Positions 8,094-17,164 of a stretch of DNA of 64,000 nucleotides are shown in pieces. The translations under genes and the position numbers were made by a program. Positions within the stretch are counted from its first letter, which is position 1. Every line of letters starts with the position of its first letter. The notes beneath the pieces were generated by a model that made no database searches, had not been told where the DNA came from, and saw nothing but the letters and a program-made list of their open reading frames with translations. The DNA lies in assembly GCA_050943735.1 (NCBI GenBank), contig JBMNPT010000008.1:1-64000 (forward strand). Reading direction: 5' to 3'. This stretch comes from JBMNPT01 sp050943735. Lineage in GTDB: Bacteria; Bacillota; Clostridia; Oscillospirales; RGIG577.

Positions 8094-11000
8094 ATGAGTC
8101 GTGTTACCCGAGTCTTTGTGGAAAAGAAACCCACTTTTGACGTGGAAGCCCAGAAACACCTGGCTGATATCCGGAACAATCTGGGCATGACCGAAATCAC
8201 CGGTCTGCGGTTTTTCTGCCGGTATGATGTGGAAGGCGCCGCACAGGAGGTACTGGATCAGGCCATGGGCACCATTTTCTCGGAGCCCCAGGTGGATCTG
8301 GTTTACTCTGAGCTGCCTGCTCTGGAAGAGCCGGGACGTACCTTTGCGGTGGAATACCTGCCCGGCCAGTACGACCAGCGGGCGGATTCCTGCGCCCAGT
8401 GCATTGCCATCCTCACCGGCGGACAGCGACCGCTGGTGCGCAGTGCCAAGGTATTTCATCTGGTGGGCCAGGTGAGCGATGAGGCGTTGGAACGGGTCAA
8501 ACACTATCTCATCAATCCGGTGGAAGCCCGGGAGGCCTCCATGGAGCTGCCCCAGACACTGGATCTGCCCTTTGAGGTGCCCACCGGCGTGGAAACCCTC
8601 ACCGGCTTTGTATCGCTGGATGAGACCGAGCTGGAAGCATTCCTCCGGGAAAAGGGACTGGCCATGGATCTGGACGACCTGAAATTCTGCCAGCAATACT
8701 TTGCCCAAAAAGAGGGCCGGGACCCCACCATCACCGAAATCCGCATGATCGACACCTACTGGTCGGATCACTGCCGGCACACCACCTTCCTCACCAAAAT
8801 CGACGGGGTGGAAATTGCCGACGGCTATATTGAAGATTCCTTCAAGCTGTACTGCCGGCTGCGGGATGAGCTGTACACCGGCAAAAACAAGGATATGTGC
8901 CTGATGGATCTGGCCTGCATCGGCGCCAAATACCTGAAGAAGATCGGCCGTCTGGACGCATTGGATGTATCGGAGGAAATCAACGCCTGCTCGGTCCATG
9001 TGGACATTGAGGTGGACGGCAAAACCGAGCCCTGGCTGTTGATGTTCAAAAACGAAACCCACAACCACCCCACCGAAATCGAACCCTTCGGCGGCGCGGC
9101 CACCTGTCTGGGCGGAGCCATTCGGGATCCCCTGTCGGGCCGCAGCTATGTGTACCAGGCCATGCGTGTCACCGGTGCAGGAGACCCCCGCAAAACCCTG
9201 GCCCAAACCCGGGAGGGCAAGCTGCCTCAGCGGGTGATCAGCACCACAGCCGCGGCGGGTTATTCCTCCTATGGCAACCAGATTGGCCTGGCCACCGGTC
9301 ATGTCAATGAAGTCTATCACGAGGGCTATGTGGCCAAGCGGCTGGAGATCGGCGCAGTGGTAGGTGCCGCACCGCTGGATCACGTCAAGCGGGAAGTGCC
9401 CCAGCCCGGCGACATTGTCATTCTGCTGGGCGGCCGTACCGGACGGGATGGCTGCGGCGGCGCCACCGGTTCCTCCAAGAGCCACACGCTGGAATCCCTG
9501 GCCACCTGCGGGGCCGAAGTGCAAAAGGGCAACGCCCCAGAAGAGCGCAAACTGCAGCGGCTGTTCCGCAATGGAGAGGCCACCCGGCTCATCAAACGCT
9601 GCAATGACTTCGGCGCGGGCGGTGTGTCGGTGGCCATCGGCGAGCTGGCCGACGGCCTGCGCATCGACCTGAACGCCGTCCCCAAGAAATACGAGGGTCT
9701 GGACGGTACCGAGCTGGCCATCTCCGAATCCCAGGAGCGAATGGCAGTGGTGGTGGCTCCCCAGGATGTGGAGTCCTTCATCGCTCTGGCCGCCGCTGAA
9801 AATCTGGAGGCCACCGTAGTGGCCACCGTCACCCAGAAGCCCCGGCTCTCCATGGTGTGGAACGATGTGGAAATCGTCAGCCTCTCCCGGGAATTCCTCA
9901 ACTCCAACGGCGCACCCAAGCACACCGATATGGCGGTGCCCGAGGTGGATGTGCGAGGGCTCACCCGCACCATCCAGGTCAAGGGCGAAACTCTGAAGGA
10001 GCGGTATGAATCCCTGATGCAGGATTTGAATGTCTGCTCCCAGAAGGGACTGGTGGAGCGGTTTGACAGCAGCATCGGCGCGGGCACTGTGGTGATGCCC
10101 TACGGCGGGCAGAGCCAGCTTTCCCAGAGCCAGTTCATGGCCGCTCTCTTCCCGGTTTTGCATGGGCATACCCAGGATGCCTCCCTCATGGCCTATGGCA
10201 TGGACCCCTATGCCATGAGCGTATCCCCCTACCATGGCGCCATTTACGGAGTAATGGCCAGCATCGCCCGGGTGATCGCCGCCGGCGGCTCTCTCAGCCG
10301 CTGCTGGCTCACCTTCCAGGAGTATTTTGAGCGTACCGGCACCGATCCCCGCCGCTGGGGCAAACCCTTCGCTGCCCTGCTGGGCGCCCTCACCGCCCAG
10401 ATCGAAATGGGTGTGGGAGCCATTGGCGGCAAGGACTCCATGAGCGGTACCTTTATGGATCTGGACGTGCCTCCCACCCTCTGTTCCTTCGCGGTGTCCA
10501 CCGCCAAGGCGGACAAGGTGGTGTGCAACCACTTCACCAAGGCCGACAGTCGGGTCTATCTGCTGCCCATCCGCTATGACGAAAACCGTCTGCCTGACTT
10601 TGCAGACGCCAAGGAAAAGTACGCTCTGCTGGAAAGCCTCATTGCTCAGGGCCGGGTGCTCTCCTCCTTCGCCCTCACTGCGGGCGGCATCGCCGAAGCA
10701 GTGGCCAAAATGTGCTTTGGCAATGCGCTGGGCTTCCAATATGAAAAGGCGGACGACACCATCTTCAACGTGGGCTATGGCTGTGTGCTGCTGGAGAGCG
10801 ACCAGGAGCTGGATCTGCCGCTGATTGGCGTCACCACCGCTCAGGGGCTCATCACGCTGGATGGGGAATCCATCAGCGTACACGCTCTGCGGTACCTGTG
10901 GGAGCAGCCTTTGGAAAAGGTCTTCCCGGTGCAGAAAAAAGCCCCCACCCAGGAGGTCCATACCCTGTCTTTCCAGGGACGCTGCACCGCTTCTCCCTCC

Positions 11001-11810
11001 ATTCATGTGGCCCGGCCCCGGGTGTTTATCCCGGTGTTCCCCGGCACCAACTGCGAATACGACACCGCCCGGCGGTTTGAGGAAGCCGGCGCGGTAACGG
11101 ACATCTGTGTGTTCCGCAACGTCAAACCGGAATACATTGGCGAGTCCATTGACGCTTTTGTGAAAGGACTGGAGCAGGCGCAGATCCTCATGGTTCCCGG
11201 CGGTTTCTCCGGCGGCGACGAACCGGATGGCAGTGGCAAATTCATCGCCACCGCCCTGCGCAATCCCCGGGTCAGCCAGGCAGTCATGGATCTGCTGTAC
11301 CGGCGGGATGGTCTGGCGCTGGGCATCTGCAATGGCTTCCAGGCGCTGATCAAACTGGGCCTGGTGCCCTTTGGAGAAATTCGTGAGATGGACGCCAGCT
11401 GCCCCACCCTCACCTACAACACCATTGGCCGGCACCAGAGCAACTATGTATACACCCGCATTGCCTCAGTGAAATCTCCCTGGCTCAACGGCGTATCGGT
11501 GGGCGATATCCACGCCATTCCCATCTCCCATGGAGAGGGCCGCTTTGTGGCCACCCCCGAAATGCTGCGTCAGCTGGAGGAAAACGGACAGATTGCCACC
11601 CAATATGTGGATCTGGAAGGAAACGCCTCCATGGATATCCGCTACAATCCCAACGGCTCCATGATGGCCATTGAGGGCATCACCAGTCCGGATGGCCGGG
11701 TGCTGGGCAAGATGGGTCACAGCGAGCGGATGGGCCCCGGTGTAGGCCGCAACATCCCTGGCGACAAGGACCAGAAGATCTTCGCCAGCGGCGTGAAATA
11801 CTTCCTGTAA
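8094..11810 (+). CDS. purL: Phosphoribosylformylglycinamidine synthase, one-chain form
   Basis: Fourth step of de novo purine synthesis: FGAR + Gln + ATP to FGAM. The 1238-residue chain joins the PurS-like N-terminus, two PurM/PurL-type ATPase halves (DTYWSDHCRHTTF; ETHNHPTEIEPFGGAATC) and a C-terminal class I glutaminase (PVFPGTNCEYDTARRF; nucleophile Cys in LGICNGFQALIKLG). Firmicutes often use separate purS, purQ and purL; the fused form occurs in part of Clostridia. The second in-frame ATG (8094) is preferred because AGGAAGGG is nine bases before it and directly abuts the first ATG (8085). It is monocistronic between its own promoter and terminator. Confidence 0.95.
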   Translation: MSRVTRVFVEKKPTFDVEAQKHLADIRNNLGMTEITGLRFFCRYDVEGAAQEVLDQAMGTIFSEPQVDLVYSELPALEEPGRTFAVEYLPGQYDQRADSCAQCIAILTGGQRPLVRSAKVFHLVGQVSDEALERVKHYLINPVEAREASMELPQTLDLPFEVPTGVETLTGFVSLDETELEAFLREKGLAMDLDDLKFCQQYFAQKEGRDPTITEIRMIDTYWSDHCRHTTFLTKIDGVEIADGYIEDSFKLYCRLRDELYTGKNKDMCLMDLACIGAKYLKKIGRLDALDVSEEINACSVHVDIEVDGKTEPWLLMFKNETHNHPTEIEPFGGAATCLGGAIRDPLSGRSYVYQAMRVTGAGDPRKTLAQTREGKLPQRVISTTAAAGYSSYGNQIGLATGHVNEVYHEGYVAKRLEIGAVVGAAPLDHVKREVPQPGDIVILLGGRTGRDGCGGATGSSKSHTLESLATCGAEVQKGNAPEERKLQRLFRNGEATRLIKRCNDFGAGGVSVAIGELADGLRIDLNAVPKKYEGLDGTELAISESQERMAVVVAPQDVESFIALAAAENLEATVVATVTQKPRLSMVWNDVEIVSLSREFLNSNGAPKHTDMAVPEVDVRGLTRTIQVKGETLKERYESLMQDLNVCSQKGLVERFDSSIGAGTVVMPYGGQSQLSQSQFMAALFPVLHGHTQDASLMAYGMDPYAMSVSPYHGAIYGVMASIARVIAAGGSLSRCWLTFQEYFERTGTDPRRWGKPFAALLGALTAQIEMGVGAIGGKDSMSGTFMDLDVPPTLCSFAVSTAKADKVVCNHFTKADSRVYLLPIRYDENRLPDFADAKEKYALLESLIAQGRVLSSFALTAGGIAEAVAKMCFGNALGFQYEKADDTIFNVGYGCVLLESDQELDLPLIGVTTAQGLITLDGESISVHALRYLWEQPLEKVFPVQKKAPTQEVHTLSFQGRCTASPSIHVARPRVFIPVFPGTNCEYDTARRFEEAGAVTDICVFRNVKPEYIGESIDAFVKGLEQAQILMVPGGFSGGDEPDGSGKFIATALRNPRVSQAVMDLLYRRDGLALGICNGFQALIKLGLVPFGEIREMDASCPTLTYNTIGRHQSNYVYTRIASVKSPWLNGVSVGDIHAIPISHGEGRFVATPEMLRQLEENGQIATQYVDLEGNASMDIRYNPNGSMMAIEGITSPDGRVLGKMGHSERMGPGVGRNIPGDKDQKIFASGVKYFL

Positions 11811-11820
11811 AACGCAATAA

Positions 11821-11856
11821 AAAAGAACGGAAAGGAATTCCTTTCCGTTCTTTTTT
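11821..11856. terminator. Bidirectional terminator, purL / aguB
   Basis: Perfect 34-bp palindrome (15-bp arms 11821-11835 and 11840-11854 around AATT) with A and T tracts at the ends. It can stop both the plus-strand purL and the convergent minus-strand aguB. Confidence 0.9.
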
Positions 11857-12730
11857 ATTCTCCATGGGTGGTGAGGATACCGTACAGCTCAGGCCGCCGG
11901 TCCCGGAAAACACCCCAGCTGAGCCGCATTTCCTCCAGCTCATCCAGATCAAAGGTGTGCAGCAGTACCCCTTCTTCCTCCCGTCCCGCAGATTGTACCA
12001 GCTCCCCGGTGTTGTCCGCGATAAAGGAAGAACCGTAAAAATTCAGGCTGGAACTCTGCTGCTGGTTGGCCTGACAGGGGGTCACCTGCTCCACGCCCAC
12101 CCGGTTGGCCGCCGCCACCGGCATCAGATTGGCTCCCGCATGTCCCTGCATGCACCGGCGCCAGTGGGGCATACTGTCGCACTCCAAAATGGGCTCCGAA
12201 CCAATGGCAGTGGGATAGAGCAGCATCTCAGCGCCCATCAAGGCCATGCACCGGGCCGCCTCCGGGAACCACTGATCCCAGCAAATGCCCACCCCCACCT
12301 TGCCAAAGGCGGTGTCCCACACCCGGAAACCGGTATCGCCGGGGGTGAAATAAAACTTTTCCTGATAAAAATGATCGTCGGGGATGTGGCTCTTACGGTA
12401 GATGCCCAGCACCGTTCCATCCGCGTCAATCATGGCTACGGTATTAAAGGTGGTATTCCCCGCCCGCTCGTAAAAGCAGATGGGCATCACCACACCCAGC
12501 TCCTTTGCCACCACCCGGAACCGATTTACCGCGGGGTTTTCCTCCAACGTAGTGGCCAGCTGATAATGCTCATACTTTTTTTCCTGACAGAAATAGGGGC
12601 CCTCAAACAGTTCGGGCAGTAAAATCACATTGGCTCCCCGGGCCGCCGCCTCGCGGGTCAGCTGCTCCGCCTTTTCCAGGGGATTGTTCCGGCAGTCCAT
12701 CTGAACCACCGCCAGTGTCACCTTTCTCAT
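11855..12730 (-). CDS. aguB: N-carbamoylputrescine amidase
   Basis: Nitrilase-family hydrolase that converts N-carbamoylputrescine to putrescine, CO2 and ammonia. The 291 residues keep the catalytic triad: Glu in LLPELFEGPYF, Lys in GIYRKSHIPD and Cys in GVGICWDQWFPE. Start 12730 is chosen because its ATGA overlaps the stop of aguA and AAAGGAGG lies six bases upstream; an ATG two codons earlier abuts the site. It is translationally coupled to aguA, forming a two-step agmatine to putrescine operon. Confidence 0.93.
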   Translation of the reverse strand: MRKVTLAVVQMDCRNNPLEKAEQLTREAAARGANVILLPELFEGPYFCQEKKYEHYQLATTLEENPAVNRFRVVAKELGVVMPICFYERAGNTTFNTVAMIDADGTVLGIYRKSHIPDDHFYQEKFYFTPGDTGFRVWDTAFGKVGVGICWDQWFPEAARCMALMGAEMLLYPTAIGSEPILECDSMPHWRRCMQGHAGANLMPVAAANRVGVEQVTPCQANQQQSSSLNFYGSSFIADNTGELVQSAGREEEGVLLHTFDLDELEEMRLSWGVFRDRRPELYGILTTHGE

Positions 12731-13830
12731 TTCCATCCTCCTTTCGGAATCTGCTGGGTGATGCAGTGAATGTTTCCACCGCCCACCAGAATGTCCCGGG
12801 CATACACAGAAACCACTTCCCGATCGGGGAACAGCTTGCGCAGGATTTCTGCCGCCACTTCATCCATGGGATCGTCAAAGGCCGGCATCACAATGCCGCC
12901 ATTGGCGATGTAGAAATTCACATAAGACGCCGCCAGACGCTCTCCCTCTTCCCGGGTGGGCTCGCCATCCCACAGCCCCAACCCTTCGCACTCCTGGGCG
13001 GTCATGGTCACCGGAGCGGGCAGCGGTAGCTTGTGCACCGTCAACTTCCTTCCCCGGGCGTCGGTCTGACTCTCCAGATAGGCAAGATCCTGCCGGCTCA
13101 TCTCATACTGAGGGTCCGCCGGATCGTCGGTCCAGGCCAACACTACCTCGCCAGGCCGCACAAAAGCGCACACATTGTCCACATGCTCGTTGGTCTCGTC
13201 GTTGTAAATGCCTCTGGGCAGCCACAACACCTTGTCCACCCCCAGATATGCCCGAAGGGTTTCTTCTATTTCCTGACGGCTCATCTGGGGATTGCGCCCC
13301 TCACTGAGCAGGCAGGCCTCGGTGACCATGGCTGTTCCCTCTCCGTCCACATGGAGAGCTCCTCCCTCCATCACAAAGGGCCGGGCGTCGTAGACATCCA
13401 CCCCCAGCAGATCACACATTTTCCGCGCCATCCGGTCGTCCTTGTCCCAGGGGAAATACAAACCATCCACCAGTCCGCCCCAGGCGTTGAACTGCCAGTC
13501 CACCCCTCGCACCTGCCCCTGGGCATTGCGCACAAAGGTTGGCATACAATCCCGGGCCCAGGCGTCATCACTGGACATCTCCACCACCCTCACAAAAGAG
13601 GGCAACATCCGCCGGGCGGTGTCATACTGGGCATCGCTGGCGCACACCGTCACCTTTTCCCACCGGGCAATGGCTTCAATGACCTGACAAAATGCTTTGC
13701 GGGCCGCCACCGCCCCATAGGGCCAGGAATCAGCCCGTTCCGGCCAGATGAGAATACAGCCGTCGTGGGGTTCATATTCCGCCGGCATCCAAAATCCATC
13801 CCGGGCCGGCACACTGTTTACTCGTTCCAT
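12727..13830 (-). CDS. aguA: Agmatine deiminase
   Basis: Hydrolyses agmatine to N-carbamoylputrescine and ammonia (guanidino-group-modifying superfamily). The 367 residues include the N-terminal MPAEYEPHDGCILIWPER, the active-site GGALHVDGEG and the nucleophile Cys in GGGNIHCITQQIP near the C-terminus. Start 13830 follows AAAAGGAG; an upstream in-frame extension has no site. No agmatine antiporter or carbamate kinase is adjacent, so the pair looks biosynthetic (polyamine supply) rather than an energy-yielding agmatine deiminase system. Confidence 0.93.
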   Translation of the reverse strand: MERVNSVPARDGFWMPAEYEPHDGCILIWPERADSWPYGAVAARKAFCQVIEAIARWEKVTVCASDAQYDTARRMLPSFVRVVEMSSDDAWARDCMPTFVRNAQGQVRGVDWQFNAWGGLVDGLYFPWDKDDRMARKMCDLLGVDVYDARPFVMEGGALHVDGEGTAMVTEACLLSEGRNPQMSRQEIEETLRAYLGVDKVLWLPRGIYNDETNEHVDNVCAFVRPGEVVLAWTDDPADPQYEMSRQDLAYLESQTDARGRKLTVHKLPLPAPVTMTAQECEGLGLWDGEPTREEGERLAASYVNFYIANGGIVMPAFDDPMDEVAAEILRKLFPDREVVSVYARDILVGGGNIHCITQQIPKGGWK

Positions 13831-13903
13831 CGTGTTCTCCTTTTCTCGATTCATCGCACCACCATTATAGGGCATCCCCGGAGCCATTGCAAGATTAAAA
13901 CGC

Positions 13904-13932
13904 TTGACAAACAACGGCTTTTCCACTATGAT
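13904..13932 (+). promoter_or_regulatory. Promoter of the riboswitch-mntP unit
   Basis: TTGACA (13904-13909), 17 bp, TATGAT (13927-13932). The expected start near 13939 is just before the first riboswitch stem. Confidence 0.8.
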
Positions 13933-13939
13933 AATGCAT

Positions 13940-14069
13940 AGTTGCTATGAGGGAGTAGTTTGCGCGACTTTGCGTGCCATGTCAACACATCAGTCCAACA
14001 GGGGACTTGGTATGGCTGAAAGAACAAGACTCGTGAGCGGTGTATTTGCCGCGCGAGTCTTCTTTTTTT
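13940..14069 (+). ncRNA. yybP-ykoY manganese riboswitch with intrinsic terminator
   Basis: The leader of mntP contains the conserved elements of the Mn2+-sensing yybP-ykoY family. The 5' P1 strand ATGAG (13947-13951) is followed at once by the signature GGAGTAG (13952-13958), and GTCAACA (13981-13987) is the middle conserved segment. CAAGA (14025-14029) directly precedes the 3' P1 strand CTCGT (14030-14034). The terminator stem AAGACTCG (14026-14033) / CGAGTCTT (14054-14061) plus T run (14063-14069) uses the same 3' P1 bases. Mn2+ binding should therefore stabilise P1, block the terminator and switch mntP on. Confidence 0.88.
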
Positions 14070-14116
14070 GCCCTCTTTTCCATATTCATGGTACAAATGC
14101 GAAAGGATGGATTGTT

Positions 14117-14680
14117 ATGAACGCTGCACAATTTGTGGAAATTCTGCTGTTGGGAGTGGGGCTCAGCATGGATGCCGCCGCCATCTCCATGACCCATGGA
14201 ATGGTATGTCCCAAAGGCGCCCGGCTCCGGGCATGGGCACCGCCTCTGGCATTTGGCCTGGCACAAGGCATCATGCCACTGCTGGGATTTTTACTGGGGG
14301 GATTGTTTTCCAATCTGCTGCTGCGCTATTCGGGCCTGTGTGTCTTTGTGATTTTAGGCCTCATAGGCGGCAATATGATCTGGGAGGGATTGCATCCGGG
14401 AGAGGAGGAATGTTCCCAGGTAACCGGTTTTTCCCTGGGTGTGTTGTTTTTACAGGCGGTGGCCACCAGCATCGACGCCTTTGGTGTGGGAATCAGCTTC
14501 ACCGCCATGGAGGTGGACATCCTGCCCGCCTGCTGCATCATTGCCTGTACCACCTTTGTGTGCAGTTGGATAGGAATCTGGCTGGGGCGCCGCTGCGGAG
14601 ATCTGCTGGGCAGTCGTGCGCAGATACTGGGCGGTGTCATGCTGGTTGTCATCGGGGTAAAAAGTCTGTTGGGGCTGTAA
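14117..14680 (+). CDS. mntP: Manganese efflux pump MntP
   Basis: Six-helix membrane exporter of Mn2+ (MntP/YebN family), 187 residues. Both conserved acidic repeats are visible: LGVGLSMDAAAISMTHGM near residue 15 and QAVATSIDAFGVGISFT near residue 120. The ATG at 14117 has AAAGGATGG upstream. It lies directly behind a Mn2+ riboswitch, matching the known regulation of mntP in other bacteria. It converges on sigK with only three bases between the stop codons and no separate terminator. Confidence 0.93.
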   Translation: MNAAQFVEILLLGVGLSMDAAAISMTHGMVCPKGARLRAWAPPLAFGLAQGIMPLLGFLLGGLFSNLLLRYSGLCVFVILGLIGGNMIWEGLHPGEEECSQVTGFSLGVLFLQAVATSIDAFGVGISFTAMEVDILPACCIIACTTFVCSWIGIWLGRRCGDLLGSRAQILGGVMLVVIGVKSLLGL

Positions 14681-14683
14681 ATT

Positions 14684-15337
14684 TCATTTACAATAGCCGC
14701 GGCGGGATACATAGGAGCGGCTGATATCCATTTTGACAGCCACCTCCCGTTGGGTCATGGGAATTCGGCCAAACAGCCCATACCGCATGGAGAGAATCTC
14801 CTTCTCTCTGGGAGTCAAAACCTCTTCCACCAGCCGGTATAGTTGACTGCTCTGAAGCTGCAGTTCCACCTGTTCATCAATGTTGTCCTCACTGCACAGC
14901 ACATCCGCCAGGGAGAGACTGTTGCCCTCCCGATCGCTGTCAATGGGCTCTGAAAGAGAGACTTCGGCCTGCAGTTTGCGGCAGGCGCGAAAATGCATCA
15001 GGATTTCATTTTCAATGCATCTGGCCGCATAGGTGGAAAATCGGGTTCCCTTTTCAATATCAAAAGACCGGATGGCTTTGATGAGCCCCACCGTACCAAT
15101 GGAGAGCAAATCTTCCTGGTCACAGGGGGAACTGTAATATTTTTTCACCATGTGAGCCACCAGCCGCAGATTGCGTTCAATCAGCCGGTCTCGACTTTCC
15201 ACGTCGCCTTCTTTCATACGCAGGAAACACTCCCGTTCTTCTTTGGGAGAGAGCGGGCGTGGAAAAGAAGATTGGCCCGATATGTACAGTGCCAGATAAA
15301 AACAGTGCAGTAAGGCCGTCATAAGCAATTGAATCAT
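14684..15337 (-). CDS. sigK: Sporulation sigma factor SigK, C-terminus shortened
   Basis: Late mother-cell sigma factor, 217 residues. Region 2 (NLRLVAHMVKKYY, DLLSIGTVGLIKAIRSFD, FSTYAARCIENEILMHF) and region 4 (LTPREKEILSMRYGL, QREVAVKMDISRSYVSR) are clear, and a hydrophobic pro-sequence is at the N-terminus (MIQLLMTALLHCFYLALYI). The end is odd: the family continues SYVSRIEK... for some 12-15 residues, whereas this one ends SYVSRRGYCK and stops four bases from mntP. The DNA-recognition helix is nearly complete. GTAAGGAGG precedes the ATG. There is no sign of a skin-like insertion in the reading frame. Confidence 0.85.
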   Translation of the reverse strand: MIQLLMTALLHCFYLALYISGQSSFPRPLSPKEERECFLRMKEGDVESRDRLIERNLRLVAHMVKKYYSSPCDQEDLLSIGTVGLIKAIRSFDIEKGTRFSTYAARCIENEILMHFRACRKLQAEVSLSEPIDSDREGNSLSLADVLCSEDNIDEQVELQLQSSQLYRLVEEVLTPREKEILSMRYGLFGRIPMTQREVAVKMDISRSYVSRRGYCK

Positions 15338-15463
15338 GGAGCCGCCTCCTTACAGTATTGTGCTGTATCCATATGAAAATTTTGCGAAAAAGGTGCATGG
15401 ACAGCTGGAAATATAGAAAAAAATCCTGTTTTAATCTAAATTAGAATATTTTTCAGAAAAGGG

Positions 15464-15493
15464 TTGACAAACCCTGTCTAATTGCGGTATACT
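15464..15493 (+). promoter_or_regulatory. Promoter of tRNA-Pro
   Basis: TTGACA (15464-15469), 18 bp, TATACT (15488-15493), 30 bp before the tRNA. Confidence 0.75.
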
Positions 15494-15522
15494 AATCAAG
15501 CGCTGATGATTCAGCACAAGAT

Positions 15523-15598
15523 CGGGGTATAGCGCAGCTGGTAGCGTGCTTGACTGGGGGTCAAGAGGCCGTGGGTTCAAGTCCCGCTACTCCGACCA
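15523..15598 (+). tRNA. tRNA-Pro(GGG)
   Basis: A cloverleaf is readable: acceptor CGGGGTA (15523-15529) pairs with TACTCCG (15588-15594), allowing one G-U. The anticodon stem-loop is CTTGA-CTGGGGG-TCAAG (about 15549-15565) with anticodon GGG. The T arm contains GGGTTCAAGTCCC. The encoded CCA is at 15596-15598. Confidence 0.93.
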
Positions 15599-15608
15599 TC
15601 TACTGAAG

Positions 15609-15648
15609 AATCCGAACAAATTCCTTAAGGAATCTGTTCGGATTTTTT
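15609..15648 (+). terminator. Terminator of tRNA-Pro
   Basis: AATCCGAACA (15609-15618) pairs with TGTTCGGATT (15634-15643), with an inner ATTCC/GGAAT stem, followed by six T. Confidence 0.9.
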
Positions 15649-15695
15649 GTTTTATCGGTCATTCCAAATCTATCCATATCATGAAACTGTAAAAT

Positions 15696-15727
15696 AAAAA
15701 GACGCTGCCAGCGGGCAGCGTCTTTTT
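15696..15727 (-). terminator. Terminator of trpB2
   Basis: GACGCTGCC (15701-15709) pairs with GGCAGCGTC (15714-15722), flanked by A and T tracts. It serves trpB2 on the minus strand and could also back up the tRNA terminator. Confidence 0.85.
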
Positions 15728-15739
15728 TCTTTTTCTTAT

Positions 15740-17119
15740 TTACTCCTGAATCCCGGGCAGTTTGGGCAGGGAGGCAAATCCCTTTTCCAAATCCGCATCG
15801 GTGGGGATATAGTCGGTCATCCGGCCTTCCAAATAGGCAGAGTACGCAGTCATGTCAAAGTAGCCGGTACCAGTCAAACCAAAGAGGATGGTCTTGGCTT
15901 CGCCGGTTTCCTTACACTTGAGTGCCTCATCAATGGCCGCACGAATGGCATGAGCCGATTCGGGAGCGGGCAGGATGGTCTCCTTCTTGGCAAAGTACAC
16001 AGCAGCTTCAAACACCTTACTCTGCTCCACCGAAGTGGCTTCCATATACCCATCGTGATACAGCTTGGAGAGAATGGGGCTCATGCCGTGATACCGCAGG
16101 CCGCCGGCGTGGTTGGGAGAGGGCATGAACCCACTTCCCAGGGTGTACATCCGCGCCATAGGAGTGATTTTACCGGTGTCGCAGTAATCGTAGGCATACC
16201 GGCCCCGGGTGAGAGAGGGACAGGATGCAGGCTCCACCGCCACAATGCGGGGGTTGGCCTTACCGGTGAGTTTATCCTGCATAAAGGGAGCGATCAGACC
16301 ACCCAGGTTGGAGCCGCCACCAGCGCAGCCAATGACCACGTCGGGGTATTCGCCCAGAATTTCCATGGCCTTTTTGCTCTCCAGACCGATGATGGACTGG
16401 TGCAGCAGCACCTGGTTGAGCACCGAACCCAGTACGTACCGACAGCCGGGGGTTTTCACAGCGGTTTCCACCGCTTCGCTGATGGCACAGCCCAAGCTGC
16501 CGCCTGTCCCCGGATTTTCGGCCAGAATTTTCCGGCCGATCTCAGTGGTTTCACTGGGGCTGGCAATCACCTTGCCGTCAAAGGTCTGCATCACCGATTT
16601 ACGGAAGGGCTTCTGCTCATAGGATACCTTCACCATATAAACAGTCAGAGGGATACCGAAGTAGCTGCAAGCCTCCGACAGAGCGGTGCCCCACTGACCA
16701 GCGCCTGTTTCGGTGGTCAGACTGGTCAAGCCCTGCTCCTTGGCGTAATAGGCCTGGGCAATGGCAGAATTGAGCTTGTGGCTGCCGGAAGTGTTGTTGC
16801 CCTCAAATTTGTAATAGATACGAGCGGGAGTATCCAGCGCCTTTTCCAAATTGTACGCGCGGATCAGAGGAGAGGGACGGTAGATTTTGTACATCTCCAG
16901 CACTTCTTCCGGAATGTCAAAATACCGGGTGGTGCTATCCAGCTCCTGACGGGCCAGCTCGGTGCAGAACACCGGATACAGATCCTCCAGCTGGGCAGGT
17001 TTCATGGTGGCGGGATTGATCAGGGGATCGGGTTGTTCTTTCATATCTGCCCGCACATTGTACCACTGCTTGGGCATCTCATCTTCGCTTAAGTAAAATC
17101 TGTGGGGAATCTTTGCCAT
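15740..17119 (-). CDS. TrpB2-type tryptophan synthase beta chain
   Basis: PLP enzyme that joins indole and serine to make tryptophan. The 459-residue length, the N-terminal extension (RFYLSEDEMPKQWYN) and the sequence mark the TrpB2 subgroup, which works without a tightly bound alpha subunit. The PLP lysine is in NNTSGSHKLNSA, and the phosphate-binding loop is GCAGGGSNLGG. No trpA or other trp genes are nearby, which suggests an indole-salvage or stand-alone role. A tryptophan T-box precedes it, so expression should rise when tRNA-Trp is uncharged. RBS AAAGGAG lies upstream of the ATG. Confidence 0.9.
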   Translation of the reverse strand: MAKIPHRFYLSEDEMPKQWYNVRADMKEQPDPLINPATMKPAQLEDLYPVFCTELARQELDSTTRYFDIPEEVLEMYKIYRPSPLIRAYNLEKALDTPARIYYKFEGNNTSGSHKLNSAIAQAYYAKEQGLTSLTTETGAGQWGTALSEACSYFGIPLTVYMVKVSYEQKPFRKSVMQTFDGKVIASPSETTEIGRKILAENPGTGGSLGCAISEAVETAVKTPGCRYVLGSVLNQVLLHQSIIGLESKKAMEILGEYPDVVIGCAGGGSNLGGLIAPFMQDKLTGKANPRIVAVEPASCPSLTRGRYAYDYCDTGKITPMARMYTLGSGFMPSPNHAGGLRYHGMSPILSKLYHDGYMEATSVEQSKVFEAAVYFAKKETILPAPESAHAIRAAIDEALKCKETGEAKTILFGLTGTGYFDMTAYSAYLEGRMTDYIPTDADLEKGFASLPKLPGIQE

Positions 17120-17164
17120 GGTTCATGCACTCCTTTCAAATCATTGGCTCCCAAAAGGGAAAAT

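Noticed and set aside
8058..11435. A 1125-codon open frame on the minus strand opposite purL
   Set aside because: It mirrors purL, has low-complexity Gly/His/Gln-rich composition with no domain, and purL itself is a full, well-conserved gene. Long antisense frames are expected in GC-rich coding DNA.
14684..15337. A skin-like element interrupting sigK
   Set aside because: The frame is continuous through regions 2 and 4; only the extreme C-terminus is altered, and no recombinase is nearby.
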